A stretch of 64,000 nt of DNA from Marinomonas alcarazii (GCF_003208215.1 NZ_QKLW01000005.1:1-64000); one strand, 5' to 3'; counted from the stretch's first letter, positions 35,373 to 45,073 are shown. Made by a program: numbers and translations. The notes: generated from the letters alone by a model not told the origin.

Positions 35373-36134
35373 TTACACCGTTAGTAAAGTCATGGATTGC
35401 CAAATTAACCTAAACGCCATTAACGTTAATATCATGTTAAACACGCGATGAAAATAACGCTCTGGCATACGTTTTAATACTCTAAGGCCAACCCAAGTCC
35501 CTATTGCACCACTCACTATCATACAAGCTAACAAAGGCAACCAAGCGAGTAACGGAAACCCAGCCGCTTCAAACACCGCTATTTTCAAGACATGTTGTAA
35601 CGACATAGCGGTTGCAAACGTAGCAACGGTACGAAAACGATCCGCATGAATCTGCTTTATAAAGGCCGCTACTAAAGGGCCTGTAGCGCCAGCAAACAAC
35701 GTAATAAAGGTCGTTACGCCACCTGCCATGGCGGTTCCCCAAGGACCAAGCACGACCTTAGGTAACTTTGGCCCCCAACATAAATACAAGATAAATAACG
35801 CAATGGTTAAATACATAATAGCAGGTGGTAAGGAAACCAAGACAAAGCTACCAATAAACGCCCCCAACAAAGCGCCAGGCAAAAACGTGGCAATGAGTTT
35901 CCAATCTATATGACGCCAACTCATTGCCGCTCTTCCAGCGTTAGAGCCTAATTGCACAACACCATGCAGAGGGATAATTAATTGTGGTGGCAGAACTTGC
36001 GCCATAATACCTAGCAACATTACACCGCCACCGGCACCAAAACTCGCCGTAAAAAAAGACGTCAGCCCTGAAACGACAACGAGTAAAAGGAAAACATGCA
36101 CTGAAACTTGCTCGAACAAGGAAACTAGAATCAT
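35373..36134 (-). CDS. Sulfite exporter TauE/SafE family permease
   Basis: 253 residues, seven to eight hydrophobic helices in two repeats. Signature segments are FTASFGAGGGVMLLGIMAQ in the first half and TLFAGATGPLVAAFIKQ in the second. Members export sulfite, sulfoacetate or other organosulfur and organic anions; the neighbours do not define the substrate. Between two unrelated leftward genes, with gaps of 28 and 94 bases. Confidence 0.88.
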   Translation of the reverse strand: MILVSLFEQVSVHVFLLLVVVSGLTSFFTASFGAGGGVMLLGIMAQVLPPQLIIPLHGVVQLGSNAGRAAMSWRHIDWKLIATFLPGALLGAFIGSFVLVSLPPAIMYLTIALFILYLCWGPKLPKVVLGPWGTAMAGGVTTFITLFAGATGPLVAAFIKQIHADRFRTVATFATAMSLQHVLKIAVFEAAGFPLLAWLPLLACMIVSGAIGTWVGLRVLKRMPERYFHRVFNMILTLMAFRLIWQSMTLLTV

Positions 36135-36228
36135 AAAATCAATAACATCAAAAGAAATGAAAGTAGCAGAATAGCAAAATGGGCCCCTGAAATATCAGCA
36201 AGCCCATTCCAATTAGTGATACAGAAAA

Positions 36229-37587
36229 TTATTGCTTGTAGATATCCTTATCTAAACCATACTTGCGCATCTTGTCGTAGAGCGTTTTTCTCGGTAGGCC
36301 TAACGCGTCCATTGTGCCTTTGATAGAGCCTTTTTGACGTAATAGCTCTTGCTCTAGCAAGGTTTTTTCAAAACGCTCCATTTGTTCGGGTAACGTCATC
36401 ACTCCTGGGTTGTTTTCATTAATGATGATTTGATCAAATTCAAATGACCCCGCTTCGCCCATCAACACATATCGTTCAGCAAGATTACGCAGCTCACGGA
36501 CATTCCCCGGCCAGTCGTAATTTAATAAACTGTGCATCCTTGCGGCTGAAAGCGCTTCTGCCTCACGCTTATATTGAGCAATAGCCACCAAACAAAAGTG
36601 CTGCCAGAGCAAAGAAATATCGTCCTTACGCTCTCTTAGTGGCGGAATATCGACTCGTACTACGTTGAGCCGATAGTACAAATCTTCTCGAAAGGTTCCG
36701 CCTTCGCTGAGCTGTTTCAGATCAACTTTGGTCGCAGCCAAAATTCGCAAATCCAGATCTATTGCCGTGTTAGACCCCAAACGCTCTAGGCGACGTTCTT
36801 CTAAAACTCGCAACAATCGAATTTGCATCGACATCGGCATACTTTCAATTTCATCAAGGAATAGCGTACCGCCATTCGCATGCTCTAGTTTGCCGATACG
36901 CTGAGTTTTCGCATCCGTAAACGCACCTTTTTCATGACCAAATAATTCAGATTCCATAATCGAATCTGGCACTGCGCCACAATTGATGGCAACAAAAGCA
37001 TGACCTCTACGAGAACTATGCTCATGAATATAACGTGCCACTAGCTCTTTACCTGTGCCAGTTTCACCTTGAATCAAAATATCTGCAGCGGTATCTGCTA
37101 CATGCAGTAAAGCCTGACGCAAACGATGAATTCCCGGTGTGTTGCCTATAATCCGAGGGCCAGGTGCATTCTGAGCCGCCAATTCCAAGCGCAAATTACG
37201 GTTTTCTAATGTCAATCGACGCTTATCAGAAGCGCGACGAACAACCTCTAGAAAGTCTTCATTCGAAAATGGCTTCTCTATAAAGTCGTACGCGCCATCA
37301 CGAATTGCACTCACCGCCATGCTGATATCACCGTGCCCAGTGATCAAAATAAACGGAATTTCCGCATCTATTTTTTTGACTTCTTCAAACAACTCTAAGC
37401 CGCTTTTACCCGGCAAATTAATATCACTGACAATCACGCCAGACCAATCAAGAGAAAGCTTTTCAATGACTCCCTGAGCCGATACAAACTCAGCAACATC
37501 GAAGTCTTCGAGCTGCAATGTCTGCGAGATCGCCATGCGTACGGCTTGTTCATCATCAATTAATATTACTTTCTTACTGTCCGGCAT
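36229..37587 (-). CDS. dctD: C4-dicarboxylate response regulator DctD (sigma54 activator)
   Basis: 452 residues: receiver domain with phospho-acceptor Asp55 (VSDINLPGKSG) and Lys105, AAA+ domain with Walker A GETGTGK (174-180) and Walker B TLFLDE (241-246), then a Fis-type helix-turn-helix (GSIKGTMDALGLPRKTLYDKMRKYGL). The sigma54-contact loop reads GAFTDA (221-226) rather than GAFTGA. The start overlaps the dctB stop by one base. With DctB it probably activates dctPQM, 3.6 kb away. Confidence 0.92.
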   Translation of the reverse strand: MPDSKKVILIDDEQAVRMAISQTLQLEDFDVAEFVSAQGVIEKLSLDWSGVIVSDINLPGKSGLELFEEVKKIDAEIPFILITGHGDISMAVSAIRDGAYDFIEKPFSNEDFLEVVRRASDKRRLTLENRNLRLELAAQNAPGPRIIGNTPGIHRLRQALLHVADTAADILIQGETGTGKELVARYIHEHSSRRGHAFVAINCGAVPDSIMESELFGHEKGAFTDAKTQRIGKLEHANGGTLFLDEIESMPMSMQIRLLRVLEERRLERLGSNTAIDLDLRILAATKVDLKQLSEGGTFREDLYYRLNVVRVDIPPLRERKDDISLLWQHFCLVAIAQYKREAEALSAARMHSLLNYDWPGNVRELRNLAERYVLMGEAGSFEFDQIIINENNPGVMTLPEQMERFEKTLLEQELLRQKGSIKGTMDALGLPRKTLYDKMRKYGLDKDIYKQ

Positions 37588-39878
37588 TAAGATTCCTCTG
37601 TTACAACTGACTGAGATGACTGATGCTTAAAACGAGGTAGACTAACACAAAACTCGGCACCGCCTTCAGTTAGGTTTTTGGCGCTAATTTGACCGCCCAT
37701 CACATCTACAATTCGCTGGCTAATGGATAAGCCTAACCCCAAACCTACCCCAGAAGATTTGGAGGTAAAAAATGGTTCAAAAAGGTGTTTGGTCGCCTCT
37801 TCACTCAAGCCATTGCCTGTGTCTTGCACACAAATCTCAATCTGATCTTCTGTGGCTCTTTGCTTGATAAACACTCGTCGTTCATTATTTATATCTTCTA
37901 AAATCGCATCCGCAGCATTGGCTAATAGATTTACCAAAACCTGTTCTAAAAAGACCATATCACCATTTACAAGAAAGCCTTTATCTTCGGCCACTACCAG
38001 CTCGATTCCCACTTCCTTGTAACGTGGAGTCATTATTTTTAATGCCCCCATAATCGCTGTTTGAACCGCTATAGGACCTTGCTGCACATCGCCTTTTCGG
38101 GCAAATACCTTAAAACGCGCAATAATGTCTCCCATGTGATGACCCAGCTGACTTATATGCTGCAAGTTAGCGTGAGCCTGTTCATATTGACCACGGTCTA
38201 AAAACTTCAAACCATTTCCAGCAAAGGCCCGAATAGCTGTTAATGGTTGGTTCAATTCATGGTTTAAACCCGCACTTAATTGCCCCAATACGGCTAATTT
38301 TGCCGTTTGAATAAGCTCTCTCTGGGTGCCTTTATGTTCCTCAATTTCTTGACGAAGTCGAATGTTAGCGTCTTCCAATTCAAATGTTCGTTCTTTTACT
38401 CGTTCTTCAAGCTCAATTCTGGCCTGAGTAATGTCTTGTTCAAAGCGTTTGCGCTCTGTCATGTCATGGAAAGTAACCAAGTAACTTAGACGATTCGGTA
38501 ACTGCATCTGACACAAAGCCATCTCTACCGCTACCGCTTGATCTGAATAACACAGATACCCTTCGCGGGTTAGGACTTTGACTCCCAGATCATTAGCGAC
38601 CGTTAACAGATCGTCATGGGAGGACACCTTTGGACCACTTTTATTATAGGGCTGAAATAGCTTATCCAAAGGCTCTCCAACCAAGGGTGCTAATGGTTGA
38701 CCAACCAATTTCTCAACCGCGGGATTAAACGATTCAATCCTATAGTGCTCATCTAAGGTCACCAAACCAGCCTGTGTATTTTGTATTACTTCACGAATAT
38801 AAGCTTGATTATGACGAGTCATTTCATTGGCGTCTGATCGCTCGCGCAACATACGGCTGCGCAACAGTGCAAGTCCAAACAGCAACCCAGTGATAGTCAC
38901 ACCGCCAGCAAAAATCGCTCGCCATAGAGAAATTTCTTCGTTAATGGTTTTCAGTGGCGCTAATATGGATATTTTAAAATTCAATAACCGAATAGGGCGA
39001 CTCATTCGTAAAAAAGACTGCCTTTGTAATACCTCCACGCCATCAACGACAGTGTTTTCCAGAATATCAATTTCTTGGGATTTATCATCAAACGGCTTCT
39101 GATAAACAATCGCCAACTTCTCTATGGATTTACCGTAATAACGCTGAGATTCCGCAATACGTTGTAACTCAGTATGTGACAACTCGCCCAATACTCGATA
39201 CAGCCAGCTAGAACGTGAGCTACTAAATACAATGCCGTCAGGGTCTAATAGTAAGAATTCGTAATGTTGATTAGCAAACCGCTTTTCGAACTGTGTTAAG
39301 TCAACTTTTACAACAGCGACACCTATAATAGAATCGCCTTCATAAACAGGATATGAGAAATAATAACCACGGCGATTTGATGTTGTACCAAGGGCATAAT
39401 AACGTCCCGGCTTGCCTTGCATCGCGTCTTTAAAATAAGGGCGAAAAGCAAAATTACGCCCGACAAAACTGGCTGTTTCTCGATAATTGGAAGCAGCGAT
39501 AGTCAAACCTTCAGTGTTCAAAATGTAGCTATCAGACGCTTCTGTAATGCGGTTAATTTGCTCTAGTTCACGGTTAAGTTGATTGATATCCGATTCAAAA
39601 CCGTCGCGAAGCGCTTTGCTAACACGGTCATTGGATGCCAATAATGTTGGCATATGTTGGTATTTAGCAATCGCATTTTCTAACACACTGGCAAGCTGAT
39701 TTAGTTGCCCAAAAGAATCAATCCGCAATTCTTTCACTTGCTGATTTCGTAACGCTTCTCCCCCCTTCCAAATAGACAAAGCAGAGATGATAAAAATAAC
39801 GATATATAGCCAAAAAACATGCTTTTTCATGTTGTTAGCATCGAACAATTTCGCAACAAAACGATTACTTTGATTCAA
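37587..39878 (-). CDS. dctB: C4-dicarboxylate sensor histidine kinase DctB
   Basis: 763 residues. One transmembrane helix (about 21-40), a periplasmic double-PAS (dCache-like) sensor with SFVGRNFAFRPYFKDAMQGKPGRYYALG and GYYFSYPV, a second helix near residue 330, a cytoplasmic PAS segment (residues 360-480), a coiled coil, then the kinase core: H-box LNHELNQPLTAIRAFAGNG (His near 540), N-box LLANAADAI and G-boxes DTGNGLSEEA and GVGLGLGLSISQRI. The extra cytoplasmic PAS makes it longer than classical DctB (about 600). The start is TTG at 39878 with an AGGA box; ATG 39830 lacks one. Confidence 0.92.
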   Translation of the reverse strand: MNQSNRFVAKLFDANNMKKHVFWLYIVIFIISALSIWKGGEALRNQQVKELRIDSFGQLNQLASVLENAIAKYQHMPTLLASNDRVSKALRDGFESDINQLNRELEQINRITEASDSYILNTEGLTIAASNYRETASFVGRNFAFRPYFKDAMQGKPGRYYALGTTSNRRGYYFSYPVYEGDSIIGVAVVKVDLTQFEKRFANQHYEFLLLDPDGIVFSSSRSSWLYRVLGELSHTELQRIAESQRYYGKSIEKLAIVYQKPFDDKSQEIDILENTVVDGVEVLQRQSFLRMSRPIRLLNFKISILAPLKTINEEISLWRAIFAGGVTITGLLFGLALLRSRMLRERSDANEMTRHNQAYIREVIQNTQAGLVTLDEHYRIESFNPAVEKLVGQPLAPLVGEPLDKLFQPYNKSGPKVSSHDDLLTVANDLGVKVLTREGYLCYSDQAVAVEMALCQMQLPNRLSYLVTFHDMTERKRFEQDITQARIELEERVKERTFELEDANIRLRQEIEEHKGTQRELIQTAKLAVLGQLSAGLNHELNQPLTAIRAFAGNGLKFLDRGQYEQAHANLQHISQLGHHMGDIIARFKVFARKGDVQQGPIAVQTAIMGALKIMTPRYKEVGIELVVAEDKGFLVNGDMVFLEQVLVNLLANAADAILEDINNERRVFIKQRATEDQIEICVQDTGNGLSEEATKHLFEPFFTSKSSGVGLGLGLSISQRIVDVMGGQISAKNLTEGGAEFCVSLPRFKHQSSQSVVTEES

Positions 39879-40000
39879 GTGTGTGTCCTAATATATGTGC
39901 CAACGAATACATGTCTTCGATTGAATTCATTAGGTCTTTCAGGCGTTTTTGGATAACAGGTAAAATTGTGCACCTTTTATGAACTTTATGAAAGGCAGAG

Positions 40001-40023
40001 AAGGTCAGACTAACTGACCTTTT
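40001..40023. terminator. Stem-loop downstream of epmA
   Basis: AAGGTCAG (40001-40008) pairs with CTGACCTT (40014-40021), loop ACTAA. It directly follows the epmA stop on the minus strand. No U-run on that strand, so a weak terminator at best. Confidence 0.45.
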
Positions 40024-40025
40024 GC

Positions 40026-41003
40026 TCACGCTCGATTATGGGCAAAAGGCAAAACCTCAGCAATGTGTGACTTATGACACAGTAGCATCAACAAACGATC
40101 CACACCTAACGCCACGCCTGCACAATCTGGTAAGCCATTTTCTAACGCGGTAATTAAGCGCTCATCAAATTGACGGTTCGCCAAACGCATTACCGTACGC
40201 GCTGCTTTATCTTCGGCAAATCGTCTGGCTTGTTCTTTAGCATCGGTCAATTCATGATAGCCGTTTGCCAGCTCCATGCCTTGCCAATACAGCTCAAAGC
40301 GCGCCGCCACCAACTGCCCTTTCTCATCTAAATGAGTCTTGGCAAGCGCCGCCTGAGAAGCAGGATAACTATGGATAAAGCAAGGGGAGGACTGACCAAT
40401 TGCAGGTTCGACCACACTGGAGAAAAGCAACTCAAGCAAGGTGTCTCGGTCCTCTTCTTGCAAGCCGTATTCCGTGTGTTCATGGGCGCATTTTTGCAAT
40501 TCAAGTAAGGTTGCGTTGAAAGGATCCAGTTCGGTATGGCGTAAAAACGCCATTTGATAACTCAGCCGCTCGCAAATCAGCGTTTCATCATTCAATAGCA
40601 CCGACAACAGATCTTGAATCTCATCCATCAATTGCCAATGGTCAAACCCTACTCGATACCATTCCAACATCGTAAATTCGATGCTATGGCGACGGCCAAT
40701 TTCCTCAGCGCGGAATACTTTTCCCAACTGATAAATAGAACCCGAACCCGCGCACAATAAACGCTTCATAGCGAATTCTGGAGAGGTTTGCAGATAATAA
40801 GTAAGGTCTTGGCCTTGGGAACGTGTTTGACTGGTCAACACTTCAATATGTGGATCCGTAATGCTTCCCAAAGACAGACATTGAGTGTCCACTTCCATCA
40901 CCTCACGGGCATCGAAAAAAGCGCGAATGGCTTTCAGTAACTGCGCGCGCTTTTGTAAAATCGAAAGGTCAGCACTGGGTTGCCATAAAGAAGCGTCGTA
41001 CAT
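40026..41003 (-). CDS. epmA: EF-P lysine--lysine ligase EpmA (PoxA/GenX)
   Basis: Class II LysRS-like enzyme without an anticodon domain that attaches (R)-beta-lysine to Lys34 of elongation factor P. 325 residues, the family length. Motif 2 FRAEEIGRRHSIEFTMLEWYR, and motif 3 GVALGVDRLLMLLC, plus FELYWQGMELANGYHELTD for substrate binding. efp and epmB lie 7-9 kb away in the same window, so the modification pathway is present. Confidence 0.96.
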   Translation of the reverse strand: MYDASLWQPSADLSILQKRAQLLKAIRAFFDAREVMEVDTQCLSLGSITDPHIEVLTSQTRSQGQDLTYYLQTSPEFAMKRLLCAGSGSIYQLGKVFRAEEIGRRHSIEFTMLEWYRVGFDHWQLMDEIQDLLSVLLNDETLICERLSYQMAFLRHTELDPFNATLLELQKCAHEHTEYGLQEEDRDTLLELLFSSVVEPAIGQSSPCFIHSYPASQAALAKTHLDEKGQLVAARFELYWQGMELANGYHELTDAKEQARRFAEDKAARTVMRLANRQFDERLITALENGLPDCAGVALGVDRLLMLLCHKSHIAEVLPFAHNRA

Positions 41004-41188
41004 AGAAAAGCACTCTGAAAAATAAAATGCATGATAGCAAATACAGCGTGAAAAATGGGCTTATTTCCCCTTCAATGCCTTAGTTACCATCTTTACGAGC
41101 GATCGACAATTCTTGGCTAGGCATAAAACTAACCGGCCACAATCACCGCTATTGGCTTCATAGTAAGCTTGTTCCTCACGCTCTTAAT

Positions 41189-42076
41189 TTATATATTTTT
41201 CGTTCGTCTAAAAAACATCAATTTCGGCAATGCCATTTGCCCGACAAACAGACCTAGCAATATCAGCACCGCAGCGATTATCTGACTCGGTTCAATTGGC
41301 TCATGGTAAAACCAATAACCGCCTAAAATACCAAACACAGGCACCAACAAGGTCATTGGAGCCACGCTCGAAACTGAATATTTCATGATCATCTTATTCC
41401 AAAACCAGTAACCCAATAATGTCGTCGGGTAAGCTTGGAATAAAACCGAAAATAACGTCCACGAGGTAAATTGGCTCGGCAGCTCGGTAACAACGTATGT
41501 TCCTTCGAAAATAACCGCAAGCAATAATAGCGGCAAAGGCGCAAACGCCATTCCCCAGATATTAAAAGCAAAGATCGCTTTGGTGTTCGCACGTTTTACA
41601 ATCAAGCCATTCACACTCCAAAAAACCGACGCCATCAATACCAGCACCAAACCTTTGCCCGTCACCGAACCACCATCAGCTTGCATAATCAACACCAAGC
41701 CAATTAGAGCCAATCCAGCACCCAGCAACTTATTACGAGTAATGGTTTCGTTTAAACATAACCAACCCACCAGCAAGCTACTGACAACACTCATATCCAA
41801 TAACAAAGACGCCATTCCCGCCGAAACACCCGCACCAATCGATAACGTCGTGAATCCCCACACGCCGACACCAAAAGACAAACCATAAGCAATCAGATAA
41901 CGCCATGGAACATCTGGCTTTTTAATAAAAAAGATCAAAGGAAACACCGCAAAGCTGAATCGCAACGCAGTGAGCACTAAAGGATGAACACTGTTCACAC
42001 CCAGCTTGATCACACTAAAATTCAATCCCCATAACGCCATCAAGGCAAACAGCAACCCAAAGTCTCGTAGTTTCAT
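41189..42076 (-). CDS. EamA/RhaT family exporter (DMT superfamily)
   Basis: 295 residues, ten predicted helices in two EamA repeats: LMALWGLNFSVIKLGVNSVHPLVLTALRF opens the first, LVLMASVFWSVNGLIVKRANTK the second, and SSVAPMTLLVPVFGILGGYWF lies in the second half. DMT exporters of this type move amino acids, purines or other small metabolites. The divergent MocR-type regulator at 42368 is likely to control it; such pairs often export an amino compound that the regulator senses through its PLP domain. Confidence 0.9.
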   Translation of the reverse strand: MKLRDFGLLFALMALWGLNFSVIKLGVNSVHPLVLTALRFSFAVFPLIFFIKKPDVPWRYLIAYGLSFGVGVWGFTTLSIGAGVSAGMASLLLDMSVVSSLLVGWLCLNETITRNKLLGAGLALIGLVLIMQADGGSVTGKGLVLVLMASVFWSVNGLIVKRANTKAIFAFNIWGMAFAPLPLLLLAVIFEGTYVVTELPSQFTSWTLFSVLFQAYPTTLLGYWFWNKMIMKYSVSSVAPMTLLVPVFGILGGYWFYHEPIEPSQIIAAVLILLGLFVGQMALPKLMFFRRTKNI

Positions 42077-42191
42077 TATTCGTTCCTAAATTTTCTAATC
42101 GTAGATGTGCACCACAACATTCCAATAAACGCCGTATTTCGATGGGCTAGGCACTAATTTCGAAAAAACATAGCTTTCCAGTATCACAACG

Positions 42192-42265
42192 AACTCGCGT
42201 GCTGAGTCAGTGTGGTGATTATTGAGGTAGGCGCGAGTTTCGAGAAGAAGCACCACACTGGCTCA
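42192..42265. promoter_or_regulatory. Interleaved inverted repeats in the EamA-MocR intergenic region
   Basis: Two inverted repeats are interlocked in the order A-B-A'-B'. A is AACTCGCG (42192-42199) with CGCGAGTT (42232-42239). B is TGAGTCAGTGTGGTG (42203-42217) with CACCACACTGGCTCA (42251-42265), 14 of 15 complementary, or 15 of 15 with a G-U pair. AGTATCAC also occurs as a direct repeat on both flanks (42180 and 42278). The block lies 100-180 bases before the MocR start and is likely an operator region. The remainder of 42077-42367 shows no gene. Confidence 0.6.
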
Positions 42266-42367
42266 ACATGTCCACAAGTATCACTAGAAAACAAAAAAGA
42301 ACACAGATTCAATTTTCAACAAAAATAAGAGTACAATTCAGGGAAGAGAAATATTTCTGGAGAGGTT

Positions 42368-43792
42368 ATGGCGCTTTACGAAACGCTTGCTCAGCATTTT
42401 ATTGACGACATACAAGCGCAAAGACTGCCAGCGGGAAGTCGTTTACCAGCTTTACGAACCATGGCGAAACAACATCAAGTCAGCATGACCACAGCGACTA
42501 AAGCCTACGATTACCTTCAGCAAACAGGTTGGATTTATGCTCAGCCTCAATCTGGTTACTTCGTTGCCAACCAAATAGAAAGTACAACCTTTCCAAGTCT
42601 CGATATCAGAGGGATTGAACAACGAGACCCAAAACGCTTCGCGCCACTAAATGGCTATAACCCTGCTTCAGCGCTTTTCAGCCCACTTGGCACCTCGATG
42701 ATTTCGCCAGAATTACAGCCGAGCGTCGCATTACAACGCAGCATTAAGCGTGTCACCCAACGAGCCGGAAACTACCTATTTCAATACCCAGAAACACAAG
42801 GCGACAAGGGATTAAGAAGTGCTCTAGCCGAGCACTTTCGTCACAACAGTATTTCCTTTTCAGCCGCGGACTTTGTGATCACTAATGGCTGTATCGATGC
42901 GGTAAGACTGGCGATAGAAAGCGTGACCAAAGAAGGTGACACCATTGCCATTAGCTCACCCTGTTTTAGTGGCTTGCTCGATTTGCTGAGTGCTTTGTCG
43001 CGCAAAGTGATTGAAATTCCTATGAGCGATCAAGGCTTGGATTTAGACCATCTGGAAACCCTGATGCAACAAGACCTAATTAAAGCTTCCCTGTTTAGCA
43101 CATCGAACATGAACCCAACCGGCATGACACTGCCCGCTGAACAAAAGCAAAAGCTCGCCAAACTCGCTGCACAATACAAAACGCCGATGATAGAAGACGA
43201 CGTCTATTTCGAATTAAGCCACCAGAAACAATCAACGCTGCCAGCTAAATATTGGGATAAAGAAGGTTACGTGATTTGGTGTGGGTCTTTTTCAAAAACC
43301 TTAGCGGCAGGACTGCGTCTTGGTTGGTGTATTCCTGGGCGATATTTGACGTCTTACCTCAATCAACACGCCTTAACCAGCTTTGGCGTGAATGGACTGA
43401 TGCAGTCCTGCATGGCGGAATTTATTAACACTGGGGAATATCGTTCTCATGTGAATAAAATTCGTACGGTTTTGAACCAGCACATCCATCATTATCAGCA
43501 ATGTTTAATCGAGCATTTGCCTAAACAAGCCAAAATCAGCGCACCACAAGGCGGGATTGTACTGTGGGTGCAAGTCCCCGGGCTAAATGCGGTACAGCTT
43601 GAAAAAGAAGCCAATAAACAGGGCATCGACATCCGCAGCGGTGCGTGTTTCAGCACCCATGATTTTTATCACGATTGCTTCCGCATCAACTGCGGCTGGC
43701 CGCTCGAAAACACTGGGGATAAACACAGTACTTATCAACAATTGATCAGTTTGTGCGACAAAATCAGTGATTTGATAAAAACAGAAAGTTAA
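42368..43792 (+). CDS. MocR/PdxR family regulator (GntR helix-turn-helix fused to aminotransferase)
   Basis: 474 residues. An N-terminal GntR-type winged helix (QRLPAGSRLPALRTMAKQHQ, SMTTATKAYDYLQQTGWIYA) is fused to a fold-type I aminotransferase domain. The PLP lysine lies in CGSFSKTLAAGLRLGW, the pyridine-nitrogen Asp in IEDDVYFEL, and the Asn in STSNMNPTGM. These proteins use PLP or an amine-PLP adduct as an effector and seldom act as enzymes. Divergent from the EamA exporter, its probable target. GGAGAG box before the ATG. Confidence 0.92.
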   Translation: MALYETLAQHFIDDIQAQRLPAGSRLPALRTMAKQHQVSMTTATKAYDYLQQTGWIYAQPQSGYFVANQIESTTFPSLDIRGIEQRDPKRFAPLNGYNPASALFSPLGTSMISPELQPSVALQRSIKRVTQRAGNYLFQYPETQGDKGLRSALAEHFRHNSISFSAADFVITNGCIDAVRLAIESVTKEGDTIAISSPCFSGLLDLLSALSRKVIEIPMSDQGLDLDHLETLMQQDLIKASLFSTSNMNPTGMTLPAEQKQKLAKLAAQYKTPMIEDDVYFELSHQKQSTLPAKYWDKEGYVIWCGSFSKTLAAGLRLGWCIPGRYLTSYLNQHALTSFGVNGLMQSCMAEFINTGEYRSHVNKIRTVLNQHIHHYQQCLIEHLPKQAKISAPQGGIVLWVQVPGLNAVQLEKEANKQGIDIRSGACFSTHDFYHDCFRINCGWPLENTGDKHSTYQQLISLCDKISDLIKTES

Positions 43793-43904
43793 CTAGGCAG
43801 GAGTGTTTGCACCTTTACTCCTTTAATCCTAACCTTTAGATCAACAAAAGCGCCCCAAACTCTGTAGATAAATATTAAGAGAAACACTAAGAGGATTATT
43901 TGAT

Positions 43905-44897
43905 ATGTCTTATCGCTCGGTAAAATTGGTTAAACGCCCTACTCTAGAAATCACTGAAGATGTCTTCAACATTGTGACTCAAGACATTCCAAAGCCAGCA
44001 GAAGGCGAAGTATTAGTTAAACTTTCCCATCTTTCTTTAGACCCTGCTATGCGTGGTTGGATGAGCCCAGATGAAAACAGCTACATTCCGCCAGTAAAGT
44101 TGGGGGATACCATGCGTGCCAGTGGCATAGGCGAAGTAGTTGAATCCAATAATGAGAAATTCCCTGTCGGCTCTCGTGTCATGGGGCTTATGGGTCTAAC
44201 AGAATATGTCATCAGTGATGGCAATGGCTTAAACTTTATTCCAAAAGAATTACCCGCTGAAGCAATTTTATCTGTCATTGCCCTGCCCGGCATTACCGCT
44301 TATCACGGTGTGTTTGAAGTACTTAAACCAGAAGCAGGTCAAACACTTATTGTCACAGCAGCGGCAGGTTCCGTTGGTTCACTAGTGGGGCAAATGGCTA
44401 AGAATCTCGGTTTAACCGTGATAGGCGTGGCAGGCTCTGATGAGAAATGCCAATGGCTCACCAAAGAACTCGGCTTCGATCATGCGATTAATTACAAAGA
44501 CGCAGATTTTGTTGAACAACTGACAAATGCCACTCCAAACGGCATCGATCTTTTCTTTGAAAATACCGGCGGCACAGCACAAGGTCCGATCTTTGAGCGC
44601 ATGAACCCTCATGGCCGGATTGCTGTATGTGGCCTCATCGCTGAGTATCAAAAAGAAGAAGCTTCCCCAGGACCAAGCTGGATAGGCATAATCAAACGCC
44701 GACTAACAATCCAAGGCTTCACCATGCCAGATCATTTTCATCGTATTCCAGAATACGGTCAGGCATTGGGTGCCATGCTAGGCAAAGGCGAGCTGAAATA
44801 TCGTGCCCATGTGATTGAAGGCATCGAAAGCGCAACCAGCGGCATTAACTTGCTATTTGAAGGTAAAAATACCGGCAAGCTGATTGTTAAACTGTAA
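43905..44897 (+). CDS. NADP-dependent oxidoreductase, CurA/leukotriene B4 dehydrogenase-like
   Basis: 330-residue zinc-free medium-chain reductase, related to E. coli CurA (YncB) and plant/animal alkenal double-bond reductases, which reduce activated C=C bonds with NADPH. Features: KLSHLSLDPAMRGWM at the substrate site, the Rossmann loop AAAGSVGSLVGQMAK, then GSDEKCQWL and INYKDADF, and FENTGG. GAGGA box eight bases before the ATG; single gene with a strong hairpin behind it. Confidence 0.93.
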   Translation: MSYRSVKLVKRPTLEITEDVFNIVTQDIPKPAEGEVLVKLSHLSLDPAMRGWMSPDENSYIPPVKLGDTMRASGIGEVVESNNEKFPVGSRVMGLMGLTEYVISDGNGLNFIPKELPAEAILSVIALPGITAYHGVFEVLKPEAGQTLIVTAAAGSVGSLVGQMAKNLGLTVIGVAGSDEKCQWLTKELGFDHAINYKDADFVEQLTNATPNGIDLFFENTGGTAQGPIFERMNPHGRIAVCGLIAEYQKEEASPGPSWIGIIKRRLTIQGFTMPDHFHRIPEYGQALGAMLGKGELKYRAHVIEGIESATSGINLLFEGKNTGKLIVKL

Positions 44898-44930
44898 AGC
44901 TTTTCGACGATAAGATTTAGTAGAAGCGTA

Positions 44931-44962
44931 AAAGGGGAATGGTTAAACGACCATTCCCCTTT
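44931..44962 (+). terminator. Strong stem-loop terminator of the CurA-like gene
   Basis: AAAGGGGAATGGT (44931-44943) pairs perfectly with ACCATTCCCCTTT (44950-44962), 6-base loop. The 3' side ends CCCCTTTCT, a short U-rich tail. Confidence 0.75.
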
Positions 44963-44976
44963 CTAGTCTATATCAG

Positions 44977-45021
44977 TTTAATTCCTAACCATTTAATTCC
45001 TAACCATTTAATTCCTAACCA
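44977..45021. repeat. Three perfect 15-bp tandem repeats
   Basis: TTTAATTCCTAACCA occurs three times without a change (44977-44991, 44992-45006, 45007-45021) between the convergent CurA-like and SDR genes. It appears to be a local expansion with no coding role. Confidence 0.85.
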
Positions 45022-45053
45022 ACTTTGGCATTAATAACCAAACCATTGTTGTC

Positions 45054-45073
45054 ATTCCCGCGAAGGCGGGAAC
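45054..45073. repeat. dRS3/REP-like palindrome
   Basis: ATTCCCGCGAAGGCGGGAAC within TTGTCATTCCCGCGAAGG resembles the dRS3-type ATTCCC-N8-GGGAAT repeat known from Neisseria and similar REP elements of other proteobacteria. It lies 14 bases after the SDR stop on the minus strand and probably also acts as its terminator. Confidence 0.65.

Noticed and set aside
44977..45021. CRISPR-like array
   Set aside because: The three 15-base units are directly adjacent with no spacers, and no cas genes are present.
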